A stretch of DNA of 64,000 nt from Flavobacteriaceae bacterium EG-1 (GTDB taxonomy: Bacteria; Bacteroidota; Bacteroidia; Flavobacteriales; Flavobacteriaceae), in contig NZ_WJPK01000002.1 of NCBI RefSeq assembly GCF_009649685.1, positions 102,202-166,201 on the forward strand, given 5' to 3'. Under the pieces are notes generated by a model. That model was not told where the DNA came from, made no database searches, and saw only the letters and a program-made list of their open reading frames with translations. The translations under genes were made by a program, and so were the position numbers. This document shows, piece by piece, positions 17,649 through 28,017 of the stretch. Each line of letters starts with the position of its first letter. The stretch's first letter is position 1.

Positions 17649-17804
17649 TCAATTCGGATTATTTAATATGATTAATGCTGCTATTACACCCGGAATCCAT
17701 CCGCAGAATGTCAACAACAAAACAATTAAAAAAGAACCGCAACCTTTACCAATTACAGATAATGGCGGAAAAATTATAGCTAATAGTACTCTAAAAAAAC
17801 TCAT
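17649..17804 (-). CDS. YqaE/Pmp3 family small membrane protein
   Basis: 51-aa protein read on the minus strand from ATG (17804) to TGA (17649). It has two hydrophobic segments. The first (VLLAIIFPPLSV) is followed by GKGCG, then FLIVLLLTFCGWIPGVIAAL. This is the Pmp3/YqaE signature (IFPPL, GCG, LLT-x-x-GWIPG). Family members are stress-inducible inner-membrane proteolipids linked to membrane potential and salt stress in yeast and plants. The opposite strand also has a 64-codon open frame, which is a shadow. The start is preceded by A/T-rich sequence and lies upstream of lipB. Confidence 0.88.
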   Translation of the reverse strand: MSFFRVLLAIIFPPLSVIGKGCGSFLIVLLLTFCGWIPGVIAALIILNNPN

Positions 17805-17921
17805 TTTAATTTTGATTTTAATCTCAATTTTTATCGAGACTGATAGATTGATGCACTTATAGGTCGCTAGAACACCGTATTTGTTACAATTTCAGTTATT
17901 TTAGGGGTTTAAAATTACTTC

Positions 17922-18971
17922 ATGAAATTTAAATTTCTAATATTTTTCTTGATTTTTACCGCTATTGGAAGCGCTCAATATACTTTTAGCGGGCAAGTTG
18001 ACGAGAAAAATCATGGTAAAACAGTTTTCCTTTCCGTAATTGAAGATTATCGAAAACTATCGCGTATTTCATTCGATCAAATCATAAAAAAAACTACGGT
18101 AGATTCATTGGGTTATTTTTCTTTCACTGGAAATAACCTACCTATAACTAATAGAATTTATCGTATAAACCTTGATGAATGTGATACAATAGCTTCCTAT
18201 TCTAGTCACTTTTTTGGAAAATGCGAAAACAGTAAATCTTTGCTCTTTATTGCAAAAAATACTGACACCATAAATTTTCCTGCAAGTTTCGAAAATCAAA
18301 TGCTTTGTGAAATTAATTCTACCAATAAAAAATCATCTGCTTTTCTCGAAATCGATATCTTGAAAGAAGAAATGGCTTTCGACTTTAATGACTTTCATAG
18401 CACGGCAAATAAAAAGCTAAACTCTAAAAAATGGTTTTCCAATTTTCAATCTTTTGGCCAATCACTAAATGAACCCTTGGCTGAACTCTATATCTTTGAC
18501 TTCCTTTCTGACAAAAGAAATGAAACATACGCCTATTATTTAAACGACCTTATTGATAACCCATATTATTCTGAGCTATTGGAACGACTTCAAAAAAAGT
18601 ATCCCAATGAGCTCTTCACCCAATTATACAAAACTGAAATTGCTTCAGACAAAATGTTACATTCGGTAAATAAACCAGAAAGCACTAGTTGGAAATGGTT
18701 GTTGGGAATACCTTTCGTGCTTTCTATTTTCTTGAATATCTTTCTAATATGGCAACGAAAATCAACTTTACAAAAATTAAAGAATAACGCTTTAGACAAA
18801 CTTACATCACAAGAACAAAAAATCGTTGATGAAATTTTAAATGACAAAACCAATAAAGAAATAGCTGCAGCTTTATTTATCAGCCTTAGCACAGTAAAAA
18901 CGCATATTAATAATCTCTACAAAAAACTAAACGTTAGCTCGCGTGAAGAAATTAAAAATCTTCTGGGTTAA
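17922..18971 (+). CDS. membrane-bound LuxR-type transcriptional regulator with periplasmic domain
   Basis: 349-aa protein with a signal peptide (1-19, ending SAQ) and a periplasmic region (20-255) whose first 60 residues resemble the beta-sandwich DUF4369 domains found before Bacteroidetes thioredoxins. One transmembrane helix (257-277) and a cytoplasmic LuxR-type helix-turn-helix (about 290-349) complete it. The DNA-binding motif is clear: LTSQEQKIVDEIL, NKEIAAALFISLSTVKTHI, NNLYKKLNVSSREE. This is a one-component sensor: extracytoplasmic input, cytoplasmic output, no phosphorelay. Its neighbour is a thioredoxin-like secreted protein, 119 bases downstream. The signal is unknown. Confidence 0.82.
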   Translation: MKFKFLIFFLIFTAIGSAQYTFSGQVDEKNHGKTVFLSVIEDYRKLSRISFDQIIKKTTVDSLGYFSFTGNNLPITNRIYRINLDECDTIASYSSHFFGKCENSKSLLFIAKNTDTINFPASFENQMLCEINSTNKKSSAFLEIDILKEEMAFDFNDFHSTANKKLNSKKWFSNFQSFGQSLNEPLAELYIFDFLSDKRNETYAYYLNDLIDNPYYSELLERLQKKYPNELFTQLYKTEIASDKMLHSVNKPESTSWKWLLGIPFVLSIFLNIFLIWQRKSTLQKLKNNALDKLTSQEQKIVDEILNDKTNKEIAAALFISLSTVKTHINNLYKKLNVSSREEIKNLLG

Positions 18972-19090
18972 TGTTTTTTTTAGGAAATGTTTAAAATCAA
19001 CCCTGGTACTAGTACCCAAATCCATCCCTTAAAGTAATTTTTTAAATCCCTTTTTCAGCAACTTTCGGCAATAATTTAAAACCGAAATTT

Positions 19091-19651
19091 ATGAAAACTT
19101 GTATCCTATCATTATTCTCATTCTTCTTTTTCACAACCTTAACATCGCAAAAAATCAATCAAGAAATAGCAGTAGACAATCAACAACCCTTTTTAATAGG
19201 ACCAATAAATGTTGAAGGACTCAATTCTAAAATGTATCAAAATTGGTATAAACCAAATTATATCAATTACGAAGTAGATGTTGCCAAAATAAACTCAATT
19301 AAAGACAAAATAAGTGAATACAAAATACTATTATTTCTAGGCACCTGGTGTGGTGATAGCAAACGTGAAGTTCCCCGTTTTATTAAAATTTTAGAAACTA
19401 TTAATTTCCCACTATCCAATTTAAAGATGGTAGCTTTAGATAAACGAAAGGACTCCTATAAAAAAAGTCCGACAGGAGAAGAATGGGGTTTAAACATTAC
19501 TCGTGTACCAACTTTTATATTTTATAAAAATGGTAAAGAGGTAAATAGAATTATTGAAAATCCTATTGAATCTTTAGAAGCCGACATAAAGAAAATTGTC
19601 ACCCAAAAACCGTACACACCAAATTATTCTAAATCACTACATTTTGATTGA
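19091..19651 (+). CDS. secreted thioredoxin-like protein with a single active-site cysteine
   Basis: 186-aa protein with a signal peptide (about 1-19) and a thioredoxin fold (about 75-170). The active-site motif reads W86-C87-G-D-S90, so the second cysteine of CxxC is replaced by serine. The cis-proline is P140 (RVPTFIFY). A one-cysteine site cannot make an intramolecular disulfide and would suit a mixed-disulfide, peroxiredoxin-like or binding role. It lies just behind a membrane LuxR regulator whose periplasmic domain resembles thioredoxin-associated domains, hinting at a shared redox theme (inference). Confidence 0.8.
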   Translation: MKTCILSLFSFFFFTTLTSQKINQEIAVDNQQPFLIGPINVEGLNSKMYQNWYKPNYINYEVDVAKINSIKDKISEYKILLFLGTWCGDSKREVPRFIKILETINFPLSNLKMVALDKRKDSYKKSPTGEEWGLNITRVPTFIFYKNGKEVNRIIENPIESLEADIKKIVTQKPYTPNYSKSLHFD

Positions 19652-19747
19652 TTTATTAGATAATTGATTCAAAAAATCATTTTTTAAAAGGTTTTTAGCT
19701 ATTTTCTCTTAAATGAACTTTATAAATAAATCGTCGTAAATAGTAAT

Positions 19748-20488
19748 ATGATACTATTAAAAAAACGCATTGGATTATTGTACGTACTGCTTTTTAGCTT
19801 TTTAGCTATAGCATGTAGCAAAAAAGTTATTCCTTCTCAGGCGAATAACAATATAGCGTCTTATAACACTGAACTTCCAATGAATACTATTAATTATTTA
19901 GCATTGGGAGATAGCTATACCATAGGAACAAGTGTAGCTCCTGAATCAAATTACCCTACTCAACTTGCTTCTGAATTAAGCAAAAATTTAAACGCATCCG
20001 TAAATCATAAAATTATTGCAACTGCAGGCTGGCGCACGGATGAACTTTTAAACGCACTTGACAAAAACACCCTAGATTCTTCTTATGATTTAGTTACTTT
20101 ATTAATTGGTGTAAATAATCAATATCAAGGTTTGGCTTTCTCCAAATACGAAAAGGAATTTACAGAACTCTTTGAGCGTTCATTAAAATTAGCTAACAAT
20201 AATAAAAATCGGTTAGTAATCATATCCATTCCAGATTGGGGATTTACCCCTTTTGGTCAAGGTTTTGATCGCGATAAAATATCAAAGGAAATTGATCAAT
20301 ACAATTCTTTTGCGGAGCAAATAGCTATAAAAAATGGAGTCAGTTTTATTGATATTACAGATATTACCCGTAGAGGATTAGAAGAAAAAGAGCTTGTTGC
20401 ATCAGATGATTTACATCCATCGAAAGTTGCTTACAAAAAATTCGTAGACCGCCTATTACCAATAATCATTTCTCAATTGAAAAATTAG
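19748..20488 (+). CDS. SGNH/GDSL-family hydrolase lipoprotein
   Basis: 246-aa protein with a lipoprotein signal (C23 in AIAC). The SGNH blocks are present: nucleophile S56 in ALGDSYTIG, block III N123 in GVNNQYQG, and the catalytic D220-x-x-H223 in DDLHPS. These enzymes are esterases/lipases or carbohydrate acetylesterases. It should act in the periplasm or at the cell surface, anchored by lipid. Substrate unknown. The lysS promoter lies directly after its stop codon. Confidence 0.88.
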   Translation: MILLKKRIGLLYVLLFSFLAIACSKKVIPSQANNNIASYNTELPMNTINYLALGDSYTIGTSVAPESNYPTQLASELSKNLNASVNHKIIATAGWRTDELLNALDKNTLDSSYDLVTLLIGVNNQYQGLAFSKYEKEFTELFERSLKLANNNKNRLVIISIPDWGFTPFGQGFDRDKISKEIDQYNSFAEQIAIKNGVSFIDITDITRRGLEEKELVASDDLHPSKVAYKKFVDRLLPIIISQLKN

Positions 20489-20507
20489 CGCATTGTACCT
20501 ATATTTG
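20477..20507 (+). promoter_or_regulatory. lysS promoter
   Basis: TTG at 20477-20479, a 20-bp spacer and a perfect -7 element TATATTTG at 20500-20507, 19 bases before the lysS ATG (20527). The -33 element overlaps the last codons of the SGNH gene. Spacing and sequence match the Bacteroidetes housekeeping promoter closely. Confidence 0.75.
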
Positions 20508-20526
20508 CAGCCTTAAAATACGGCAA

Positions 20527-22215
20527 ATGCAATTATCCGAACAAGAGCTCATACGTAGAGAGAAACTAACCAAATTGAGAGAATTGGGCATCGACCCATA
20601 TCCAGCAGCATTATATCCTGTGAATGCTACTTCAGAAAATATAAAACGGAATTATTCTGAAGGTAAAAAAGTGGTTATTTCTGGTCGTTTAATGTCACGT
20701 AGAATACAAGGCAAAGCTTCGTTCGCAGAATTACAAGATAGCGAAGGCCGTATTCAGGTATATTTCAATAGAGACGAAATATGCCCTGGTGAAGATAAAG
20801 TTCTCTACAATGATGTCTACAAAAAATTGTTAGATATAGGTGATATCATTGGAATAGAAGGCGAACTATTTACAACACAAGTTGGAGAAAAAACTGTATT
20901 GGTAAAGGTTTTTAAATTGTTGAGTAAGTCTCTACGTCCACTACCACTACCTAAAAAAGATGCTGAAGGAAATGTTTTTGATGAGTTTAATGATCCGGAA
21001 ATGCGCTATCGCCAACGCTATGTTGACTTGGTTGTTAATCCGCATGTAAAAGAAACTTTTGTAAAGCGTACAAAAATCACAAATAGTATTCGTGAGTTTT
21101 ATAACGAAAGAGGTTATCTTGAAGTTGAAACACCAATTTTACAACCAATACCGGGTGGTGCAGCTGCGAGACCTTTTTTAACCCATCATAATGCCTTAAA
21201 CATTCCATTATATCTACGAATAGCCAATGAGCTTTATTTAAAAAGACTAATTGTTGGTGGGTTTGATGGTGTTTATGAATTTTCTAAAGACTTTAGAAAT
21301 GAAGGTATGGACCGCACCCATAATCCTGAATTTACAGTAATGGAACTTTATGTTGCGTATAAAGACTACAATTGGATGATGGATACCACTGAGCAATTGC
21401 TAGAAAAAATAGCCATAGATTCTAATGGAACTTCAAAAGTAACAGTTGGTGAAAACGAAATAGAATTTAAGGCTCCTTATGCGCGCGTTCCTATTCTAGA
21501 AGCCATTAAAATACATACTGGTTTTGATGTTGCTGACATGAATGAAGTTGAACTTCGTGATACTGCCAGAAAATTAGGTTTAGAAGTTGATGACACAATG
21601 GGTGTCGGTAAACTTATAGATGAAATTTTCGGTGAAAAATGTGAACATTTCTATGTGCAACCTACATTTATTACGGATTACCCCAAAGAAATGAGTCCCC
21701 TAACTAAAGAGCATAGAGATAACCCAGCCCTAACTGAACGATTTGAATTGATGGTGAACGGAAAAGAATTAGCGAATTGCTATTCTGAGTTAAATGACCC
21801 TATTGATCAACGTGAGCGATTTGAAGAGCAATTACGACTATCGGAAAAAGGTGATGATGAAGCTATGTTTATTGATCAAGATTTTATCCGAGCATTAGAA
21901 TATGGCATGCCACCAACATCTGGAATTGGAATTGGAATTGATAGACTAGTAATGTTGATGACAAATAATTCTTCAATTCAAGAAGTATTATTCTTTCCAC
22001 AAATGAGACCTGAGAAAAAAGTCGTAGAGTTAACAGCCGAAGAAAAAACTATTATTGCCATTTTAAAGCCTGAAGGAACAATGGAGTTGAGCTCCCTTAA
22101 AACTAAAGCAGGACTTAGCGGAAAAAAATGGGATAAATCTATTAAAGGGCTTACAAAAAACAATATTGTAAAAGTCGACAAAACAGAAGACGGACTATTT
22201 GTAGCTTTAATTTAA
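20527..22215 (+). CDS. lysS: lysine--tRNA ligase (class II)
   Basis: 562-aa class II aminoacyl-tRNA synthetase. It has an N-terminal OB-fold anticodon-binding domain (about 55-150, with [17 protein letters not shown]), motif 1 around 175-205, motif 2 ([15 protein letters not shown] near 257-271) and motif 3 ([12 protein letters not shown] near 463-474). A C-terminal extension of about 60 residues (502-562) looks like a small winged-helix domain; this is usual in Flavobacteria but absent in E. coli. It charges tRNA-Lys in the cytoplasm. It is preceded by its own promoter and not clearly in an operon. Confidence 0.97.
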   Translation: MQLSEQELIRREKLTKLRELGIDPYPAALYPVNATSENIKRNYSEGKKVVISGRLMSRRIQGKASFAELQDSEGRIQVYFNRDEICPGEDKVLYNDVYKKLLDIGDIIGIEGELFTTQVGEKTVLVKVFKLLSKSLRPLPLPKKDAEGNVFDEFNDPEMRYRQRYVDLVVNPHVKETFVKRTKITNSIREFYNERGYLEVETPILQPIPGGAAARPFLTHHNALNIPLYLRIANELYLKRLIVGGFDGVYEFSKDFRNEGMDRTHNPEFTVMELYVAYKDYNWMMDTTEQLLEKIAIDSNGTSKVTVGENEIEFKAPYARVPILEAIKIHTGFDVADMNEVELRDTARKLGLEVDDTMGVGKLIDEIFGEKCEHFYVQPTFITDYPKEMSPLTKEHRDNPALTERFELMVNGKELANCYSELNDPIDQRERFEEQLRLSEKGDDEAMFIDQDFIRALEYGMPPTSGIGIGIDRLVMLMTNNSSIQEVLFFPQMRPEKKVVELTAEEKTIIAILKPEGTMELSSLKTKAGLSGKKWDKSIKGLTKNNIVKVDKTEDGLFVALI

Positions 22216-22273
22216 GATTAGCTTAAATTTCATATATTTATAAAGGCTAGCCAAACCAGCTTAACTTTTATAA

Positions 22274-25012
22274 ATGCTAAAGAATTCCTTATATAGCAAT
22301 ATCTATCTGCCATTTATTATTGTTGGTATATTTCTGGTTCAATCTTGTCAAACTTCTGAACCGGTTGATTTTAGCACGCAAATAAAACCCATACTCAACA
22401 ACAAATGTATAACCTGCCACGGTGGAGTTAAGAAAAATGGAGGCTTTAGTCTTCTTTTTGAATCTGAAGCTTTTGCAGACACCAAGTCTGGTAAGCCCGC
22501 AATTATTCGTGGCGATGCATCAGGCAGTGAATTCATTAAACGTTTACATGAAGACGATCCCGAACTTCGTATGCCTTATGAAAAACCCAAATTATCGGAC
22601 GAAGAAATAGATTTGTTAACCCGTTGGGTGAATCAGGGTGCAAAATGGGGTGAACATTGGGCATATTCTTTGCCAAACAAAGTTGAAATTCCTTCAATAC
22701 CTTCTGAGGCTAGTTTTACTACTAATCTAGCTGCTGATTTTTTACAAAACAACATTGATAATTTCATTTTAGCAAAGCTTAATAGTGAAAACCTCACACC
22801 CAATGAGCCTGCCGAAAAAAATATTCTAGCTAGAAGAGCAGCGCTCGATATTACGGGGCTACCACCAAGTTTAGATTTAATGAAAGCATTTGAAAATGGA
22901 AATCTAAGCTTTGAATATTATATTGATAGCCTTTTTAACAAAAAATCGTATGGTGAAAAATGGGCCACTTGGTGGTTAGATTTGGCCCGTTATGCAGACT
23001 CCAAAGGCTATGAAAAAGATATGGAACGTTCAATTTGGCAGTATAGAGACTGGGTTATTAAGGCTTTTAATAAAGATATGCCTTATGACCAATTTACTAT
23101 AGAACAATTGGCTGGCGATTTGTTACCTGACCCTTCAATTGACCAACTAATCGCAACAGCTTTTCACAGAAACACGATGAACAATGATGAAGGAGGAACA
23201 GATGATGAAGAATATCGTGTGGCAACGGTTATAGATCGCATAAACACAACTTTTGCCACTTGGCAAAGCACTACTATGGAATGCGTACAATGCCATAGTC
23301 ACCCCTATGACCCTTTTACACATAAGGATTATTATAAACTTATGGCTTTTTTCAACAATACTAGAGATGAAGACACACCTAGTGAATCTCCAGTATTAAA
23401 ATTTTATAACCCTGTTCAACAAAAAAAAGTTGAAAATGTTCTCAATTGGATTACGAAATACGGAACTAAAGAATCTCTCAAAACCTATAAAGACTTTATT
23501 CTATTTACAGAGCCTGTTTACAAATCACATTTTTTTAAAGAATTTAAAAACAGCGTTTATGATGATCATGCTTCGGTAGTTTTTTGGGACGATGGTAATT
23601 TAATAGCAGAAAACATATTTACGAATAAAGCAAATTATGTGTATTTGAATTATCGTTCACATTACAATGGCACAAAGATGACCATTCGTAAAAACAATGC
23701 TCAAGGTAAAATATTAGCTGAGTTCTATATTAACAAAAGCAAAGAAAATACTACGGCTCGATTTGCTCTAAATGAGATTAATGAAAAAACCGATTTATAT
23801 ATAGAAACTCAAAATAATTCCGTTGCGAAAGAAGTGAATATTCTAAATTTATACTGGATTGGATTTATTGAAGATATGCCAGGAAAAAATCAAACAGGTT
23901 GGTCTTCTATTAATAGTGATTTTATTGAATTACTAAATGCTCCTACAGAAACGGTGCCTATTTTAGCGGAGAACCCGAATTACATGAAGCGCACTACACA
24001 AATTTTTGACAGAGGAAGTTTTATGTCTAAAACAGACACCGTTGAACCCGGCACTCCTAAATCATTAAATGAATTTAAATCTGAATGGCCTCAAAATAGA
24101 TTGGGATTATCTCAATGGATAGTTGATAAAAAAAATCCGCTTACTGCAAGAACATTAGTAAACCGTGTGTGGCACCAAATTTATGGTCGCGGATTAGTAT
24201 CAACAATTGAAGATATTGGATCTCAATCTGATTCACCATCACACCCAGCACTTTTAGATTGGCTAGCCCTACGTTTTATGAATGAACACAAATGGAGCAT
24301 TAAAGTCTTGATAAAAGAGATTCTTCTATCTGGCACTTATAAACAAAAATCAAAAAGCACTCCAGAAATGCATATACTAGATCCAGGAAATGAATTGTAT
24401 GCACGGGGACCTAGAATTCGATTAGGAGCCGAAGCAATTCGTGATCAAGCACTTGCTGTATCTGGAATTTTAAGCGACAAAATGTATGGTCCCAGCGTAA
24501 TGCCGCCACAACCAGATGGCGTATGGCAAACAGTTTATAATGGATCTCAATGGGAAGAAAGCAAAGGTGAAGACCGGTACAGAAGAGGTATCTACACCTA
24601 TCTAAAACGAACTAGTCCCTACCCTTCATTCTTAACTTTTGATGCCGGTAGTAGAGAAGTGTGCACGATAAGACGAACAGTAACCAATACTCCATTACAA
24701 GCATTAGTCACTTTAAATGATCCCGTATTTTTAGAAGCGGCATATCAATTGGCGAAGAAAAATGAAGTAACCGGGGATATAAAAGAAAGTATATCGGCCG
24801 CCTACGAAAGGGCAACCTACTCGAAAATTGAAACTAGTTCTTTAGAAGCATTATATGAACTTTATCAAAATTCGCTATCAACTTTTAATGAAGACCCTAA
24901 TGCCACAAATGAATTTTTACATTTTGATGAAAACCCAACTGCAGAATTGAGTGCTTTAACTATTGTTGCTAATGCAATTATGAACTTGGATGAATTTTTA
25001 ACTAAAGGGTAA
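22274..25012 (+). CDS. PSCyt1-DUF1549-DUF1553 cytochrome-type lipoprotein
   Basis: 912-aa protein with a lipoprotein signal (C25 in QSC) and a planctomycete-type cytochrome c domain with one heme motif C45-x2-C48-H49 (KCITCHG). A DUF1549 domain (about 150-360) contains a second CVQCH motif, and DUF1553 lies at the C-terminus (about 600-860, with NRVWHQIYGRGLV, LDWLALRFM and NTPLQALVTLNDPVF). This domain order is common in Planctomycetes, Verrucomicrobia and Bacteroidetes and usually sits next to a DUF1501 gene, as here. Biochemical role is unproven; an extracytoplasmic oxidoreductase for sugars or sulfated glycans is often proposed. First gene of a three-gene operon. Confidence 0.9.
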   Translation: MLKNSLYSNIYLPFIIVGIFLVQSCQTSEPVDFSTQIKPILNNKCITCHGGVKKNGGFSLLFESEAFADTKSGKPAIIRGDASGSEFIKRLHEDDPELRMPYEKPKLSDEEIDLLTRWVNQGAKWGEHWAYSLPNKVEIPSIPSEASFTTNLAADFLQNNIDNFILAKLNSENLTPNEPAEKNILARRAALDITGLPPSLDLMKAFENGNLSFEYYIDSLFNKKSYGEKWATWWLDLARYADSKGYEKDMERSIWQYRDWVIKAFNKDMPYDQFTIEQLAGDLLPDPSIDQLIATAFHRNTMNNDEGGTDDEEYRVATVIDRINTTFATWQSTTMECVQCHSHPYDPFTHKDYYKLMAFFNNTRDEDTPSESPVLKFYNPVQQKKVENVLNWITKYGTKESLKTYKDFILFTEPVYKSHFFKEFKNSVYDDHASVVFWDDGNLIAENIFTNKANYVYLNYRSHYNGTKMTIRKNNAQGKILAEFYINKSKENTTARFALNEINEKTDLYIETQNNSVAKEVNILNLYWIGFIEDMPGKNQTGWSSINSDFIELLNAPTETVPILAENPNYMKRTTQIFDRGSFMSKTDTVEPGTPKSLNEFKSEWPQNRLGLSQWIVDKKNPLTARTLVNRVWHQIYGRGLVSTIEDIGSQSDSPSHPALLDWLALRFMNEHKWSIKVLIKEILLSGTYKQKSKSTPEMHILDPGNELYARGPRIRLGAEAIRDQALAVSGILSDKMYGPSVMPPQPDGVWQTVYNGSQWEESKGEDRYRRGIYTYLKRTSPYPSFLTFDAGSREVCTIRRTVTNTPLQALVTLNDPVFLEAAYQLAKKNEVTGDIKESISAAYERATYSKIETSSLEALYELYQNSLSTFNEDPNATNEFLHFDENPTAELSALTIVANAIMNLDEFLTKG

Positions 25013-25024
25013 AATATTTAAAAA

Positions 25025-26536
25025 GTGAAAGACCTTATTGACAAACTAATACAAGAAAAACTAGCTCGAGAAGCTGAGGCTAAAACGCGCAGGCACTTTA
25101 TTAAAAATTGCGCCCAAGGTATTGGTGGTCTTGCATTAAGTTCAATATTTGCAGGATGCGACCCGTTAAGCTCTTCACCTAAAAAAACACAAGCTGCATT
25201 TTCTGAACGCGATTTAAACCCCCTAGCTACTTTAGCACCACCATACAGCTCAAAAGTAAAGTCGGTGATTTACTTGCATATGGCCGGAGCACCTTCACAA
25301 TTAGAAATGTTCGATTATAAACCCGAACTTCAAAAATTTGATGGTCAAGATTGCCCACAATCACTATTAGAAGGTAAAAAATTTGCTTTCATAAAAGGAA
25401 CTCCTAAACTTATGGGTCCCCAAGCAAAATTTAAACAAGAAGGGGAGTCCGGAAATTGGGTTTCCGATTATATGCCTCATTTTAAAAAAGTAGTTGACGA
25501 TGTTGCCTTCCTTAAAGCCGTACATACAGACCAATTTAATCATGGCCCAGCACAATTATTTATGCATACAGGTAGTGCTCGACTTGGAAGACCTAGTATA
25601 GGCTCGTGGGCTACATACGGCCTCGGTTCGGTGAATCAAAACTTGCCCGGTTTTGTGGTTTTAACATCAGGTGGCAATACACCAGATGCTGGCAAAAGTG
25701 TTTGGGGTAGTGGTTTTTTACCCTCTGTTTATCAGGGGGTTCAATGTCGTTCAAAAGGAGACCCAGTACTTTACATAAAAGATCCAGACGGTGTTACCCG
25801 TAATTTAAAAAAGAGCACTATTGAGGCTATTAATAAAATAAATAAACAAGAATATCTTAAATATGCTGATCCCGAAATATTAGCTCGTATTAACCAATAT
25901 GAAATGGCCTATCGCATGCAAATTGCCGTACCGGAGGTAATGAACATCAATAATGAGTCAGATAACATTAAACAAATGTATGGGGTTGAACCTGGTAAAG
26001 AATCATTTGCAAACAATTGTTTGCTAGCGCGAAAATTAGTTGAAGATGGGGTGCGTTTTGTTCAACTTTTTGATTGGGGTTGGGATACACATGGTAATAT
26101 AAGATCAGGCTCAATTGATATGGGACTTCGAAATAAATGTCGTGAAATTGATCGACCAATTACCGCATTATTACTCGATTTAAAACAAAGAGGTCTACTT
26201 GACGAGACTTTAGTGGTTTGGGGAGGTGAATTCGGAAGAACACCAATGCAAGAAAATCGAGGCAATAAAAAAATGGCTTATAAAGGTCGTGACCATCACG
26301 GTGATGCATTTACCATGTGGATGGCCGGAGGGGGCATTAAAAAAGGTGCATGTCATGGAAAAACAGATGATATAGGTTTCTCTGGAATAGAAGGTAAAGT
26401 TTCTGTGCATGATGTACATGCTACTATATTGCAACAATTAGGATTTGATCACGAACAATTTACCTATGAATTTCAAGGCAGAAATTTTAGATTAACAGAT
26501 GTTGAAGGAGAAGTAATTAAAGAAATATTAGCCTAA
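25025..26536 (+). CDS. DUF1501 domain protein with Tat-like signal
   Basis: 503-aa protein starting at a GTG 12 bases after the preceding stop. The N-terminus has a twin-arginine-like motif (T-R22-R23-HFIK) and a hydrophobic run ending at a cysteine (IFAGC), so Tat export and perhaps lipidation are expected. The remainder is DUF1501, an alkaline-phosphatase/sulfatase-fold family (YLHMAGAPSQLEMFDYKP, FNHGPAQLFMHTGSARLGRPSIGSW, WDTHGN, VWGGEFGRTPM, GRDHHGDAFTMWMAGGG). Conserved His/Asp residues suggest a metal site. It is the obligate neighbour of DUF1553 proteins, so the two probably work as one complex outside the inner membrane. Confidence 0.9.
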   Translation: MKDLIDKLIQEKLAREAEAKTRRHFIKNCAQGIGGLALSSIFAGCDPLSSSPKKTQAAFSERDLNPLATLAPPYSSKVKSVIYLHMAGAPSQLEMFDYKPELQKFDGQDCPQSLLEGKKFAFIKGTPKLMGPQAKFKQEGESGNWVSDYMPHFKKVVDDVAFLKAVHTDQFNHGPAQLFMHTGSARLGRPSIGSWATYGLGSVNQNLPGFVVLTSGGNTPDAGKSVWGSGFLPSVYQGVQCRSKGDPVLYIKDPDGVTRNLKKSTIEAINKINKQEYLKYADPEILARINQYEMAYRMQIAVPEVMNINNESDNIKQMYGVEPGKESFANNCLLARKLVEDGVRFVQLFDWGWDTHGNIRSGSIDMGLRNKCREIDRPITALLLDLKQRGLLDETLVVWGGEFGRTPMQENRGNKKMAYKGRDHHGDAFTMWMAGGGIKKGACHGKTDDIGFSGIEGKVSVHDVHATILQQLGFDHEQFTYEFQGRNFRLTDVEGEVIKEILA

Positions 26537-26539
26537 TTA

Positions 26540-27934
26540 ATGGAAGTATTAAAACAGCTTTTAGGCAGACTACATCCGTTATTAGTACACTTACCAATCG
26601 GATTTATTGTATTCGGATTACTGTTACAATTCTTAGATCGAAAGAAAAAAGACTATGCCCAACTTATTCCCATTGCATATTTTTGGGGTGGAATAAGTGC
26701 AGTAGCCGCTTGTATTACGGGTTATCTCCAGTATTTAAGTGAAGGATACAGTTTCGAGTCTATTAAATGGCATTTATGGTCTGGCATTCTTACTGCTTTA
26801 TTTTCCTTTTTGATGTATTTTAAATTAAACGGTGCAAAATCTTTTAACCTTTTAAACAAAATGCCCATTGTATTTCTATCAATTATTTTCTTAATACTAA
26901 TTTCCTTTACTGGGCACCAAGGAGGCAATATTACTCATGGTAAAGATTATCTAGTTGAACCATTACCAAACAACATAAAGTCAGCCCTAGGAATTGAAAC
27001 CTTTGAAGCAAAAGAAATACTTCTTACAGAAGACAACTGGGAAACTGCTCTAATTTATGAAGATGTAATTCACCCCATTTTAAATAACAAATGTGTTAGC
27101 TGTCATAATCCTAAAAAAGCTAAAGGTAACTTACTACTTCACGCTCCAGAAGAAATTTTAAATGGAGGAGAAAATGGTGTCGTAATAAGTGATAAAAATG
27201 CTGCTGAAAGTGATCTATATATCCGTATGAATCTACCAATGGATAACGATGACCATATGCCACCAGAAGGTAAAACCCAACCTACAAAAGAAGAAATTAA
27301 ACTGGTTGGAGCATGGATTGATGCAGGTAATCCTTTTAAAGGGACCATAAAAGATTCTGGATTAGCAAAAGAATTATTTACATCTTTTCTACCTAAAAAA
27401 GAAAATAATGATTACCCGAATATAGAAATAAAACCTGTTGAGCATGACAGCATAATTGCAATAGAAAAAACTGGAATTCATATAGACCAAATAAATAAAA
27501 CTTCGAATTTTCTGAGCGTTTCATGTATTAACAAACCAAGTTTTTCCGATGTTGATTTCGAAATATTATTACCTATTAAATCTAATATTGCAAGATTGGA
27601 TTTGGGCAGTACAAAAGTTTCTGACAACATCTTTAAAAAGTTAGCGACACTTCCAAATCTAACAATATTAAAACTAGACAACACTTCTATTAGCGGAAAA
27701 AATATAGAACAATTATCAGTGCTGAATAACCTGAAAAGTATAAACCTTACAGCTACAAATTTTGAAAGTGAGCATATTTCAAAATTTGCAAATTTTTCAA
27801 GCTTACAAAAAATCTATCTCTACAAAACCAAAGTATTAACAACCGAAATAAAAACTTTAAATGAAGGTCAAATAAGTATAGATTATGGTGGTTATGAACT
27901 TCCTGCCTTACCGACCGACTCTATTGTATATTAA
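26540..27934 (+). CDS. DUF2231 membrane protein with cytochrome c domain and leucine-rich repeats
   Basis: 464-aa protein with an N-terminal four-helix DUF2231 membrane domain (about 10-125). A planctomycete-type cytochrome c domain (about 165-255) carries one heme motif C185-x2-C188-H189 (KCVSCHN). Leucine-rich repeats (about 335-450; e.g. NIARLDLGSTKVSDNIFKKL and LTILKLDNTSISG) complete it. It starts 3 bases after the DUF1501 stop. It may pass electrons from the DUF1553/DUF1501 pair into the membrane, with the LRR as a docking module. That role is inferred from architecture. Confidence 0.88.
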   Translation: MEVLKQLLGRLHPLLVHLPIGFIVFGLLLQFLDRKKKDYAQLIPIAYFWGGISAVAACITGYLQYLSEGYSFESIKWHLWSGILTALFSFLMYFKLNGAKSFNLLNKMPIVFLSIIFLILISFTGHQGGNITHGKDYLVEPLPNNIKSALGIETFEAKEILLTEDNWETALIYEDVIHPILNNKCVSCHNPKKAKGNLLLHAPEEILNGGENGVVISDKNAAESDLYIRMNLPMDNDDHMPPEGKTQPTKEEIKLVGAWIDAGNPFKGTIKDSGLAKELFTSFLPKKENNDYPNIEIKPVEHDSIIAIEKTGIHIDQINKTSNFLSVSCINKPSFSDVDFEILLPIKSNIARLDLGSTKVSDNIFKKLATLPNLTILKLDNTSISGKNIEQLSVLNNLKSINLTATNFESEHISKFANFSSLQKIYLYKTKVLTTEIKTLNEGQISIDYGGYELPALPTDSIVY

Positions 27935-28017
27935 ATTGATAATATTACACCCACTTGGAATTTAAACTTTCTAAAACCAAAGAAAAAACATAGTTTAGAG
28001 CATCATTATTTAACTTT

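Noticed and set aside
17668-17862. 64-codon open frame on the plus strand
   Set aside because: It has no signal, no family pattern, and lies exactly opposite the convincing Pmp3/YqaE gene on the minus strand.
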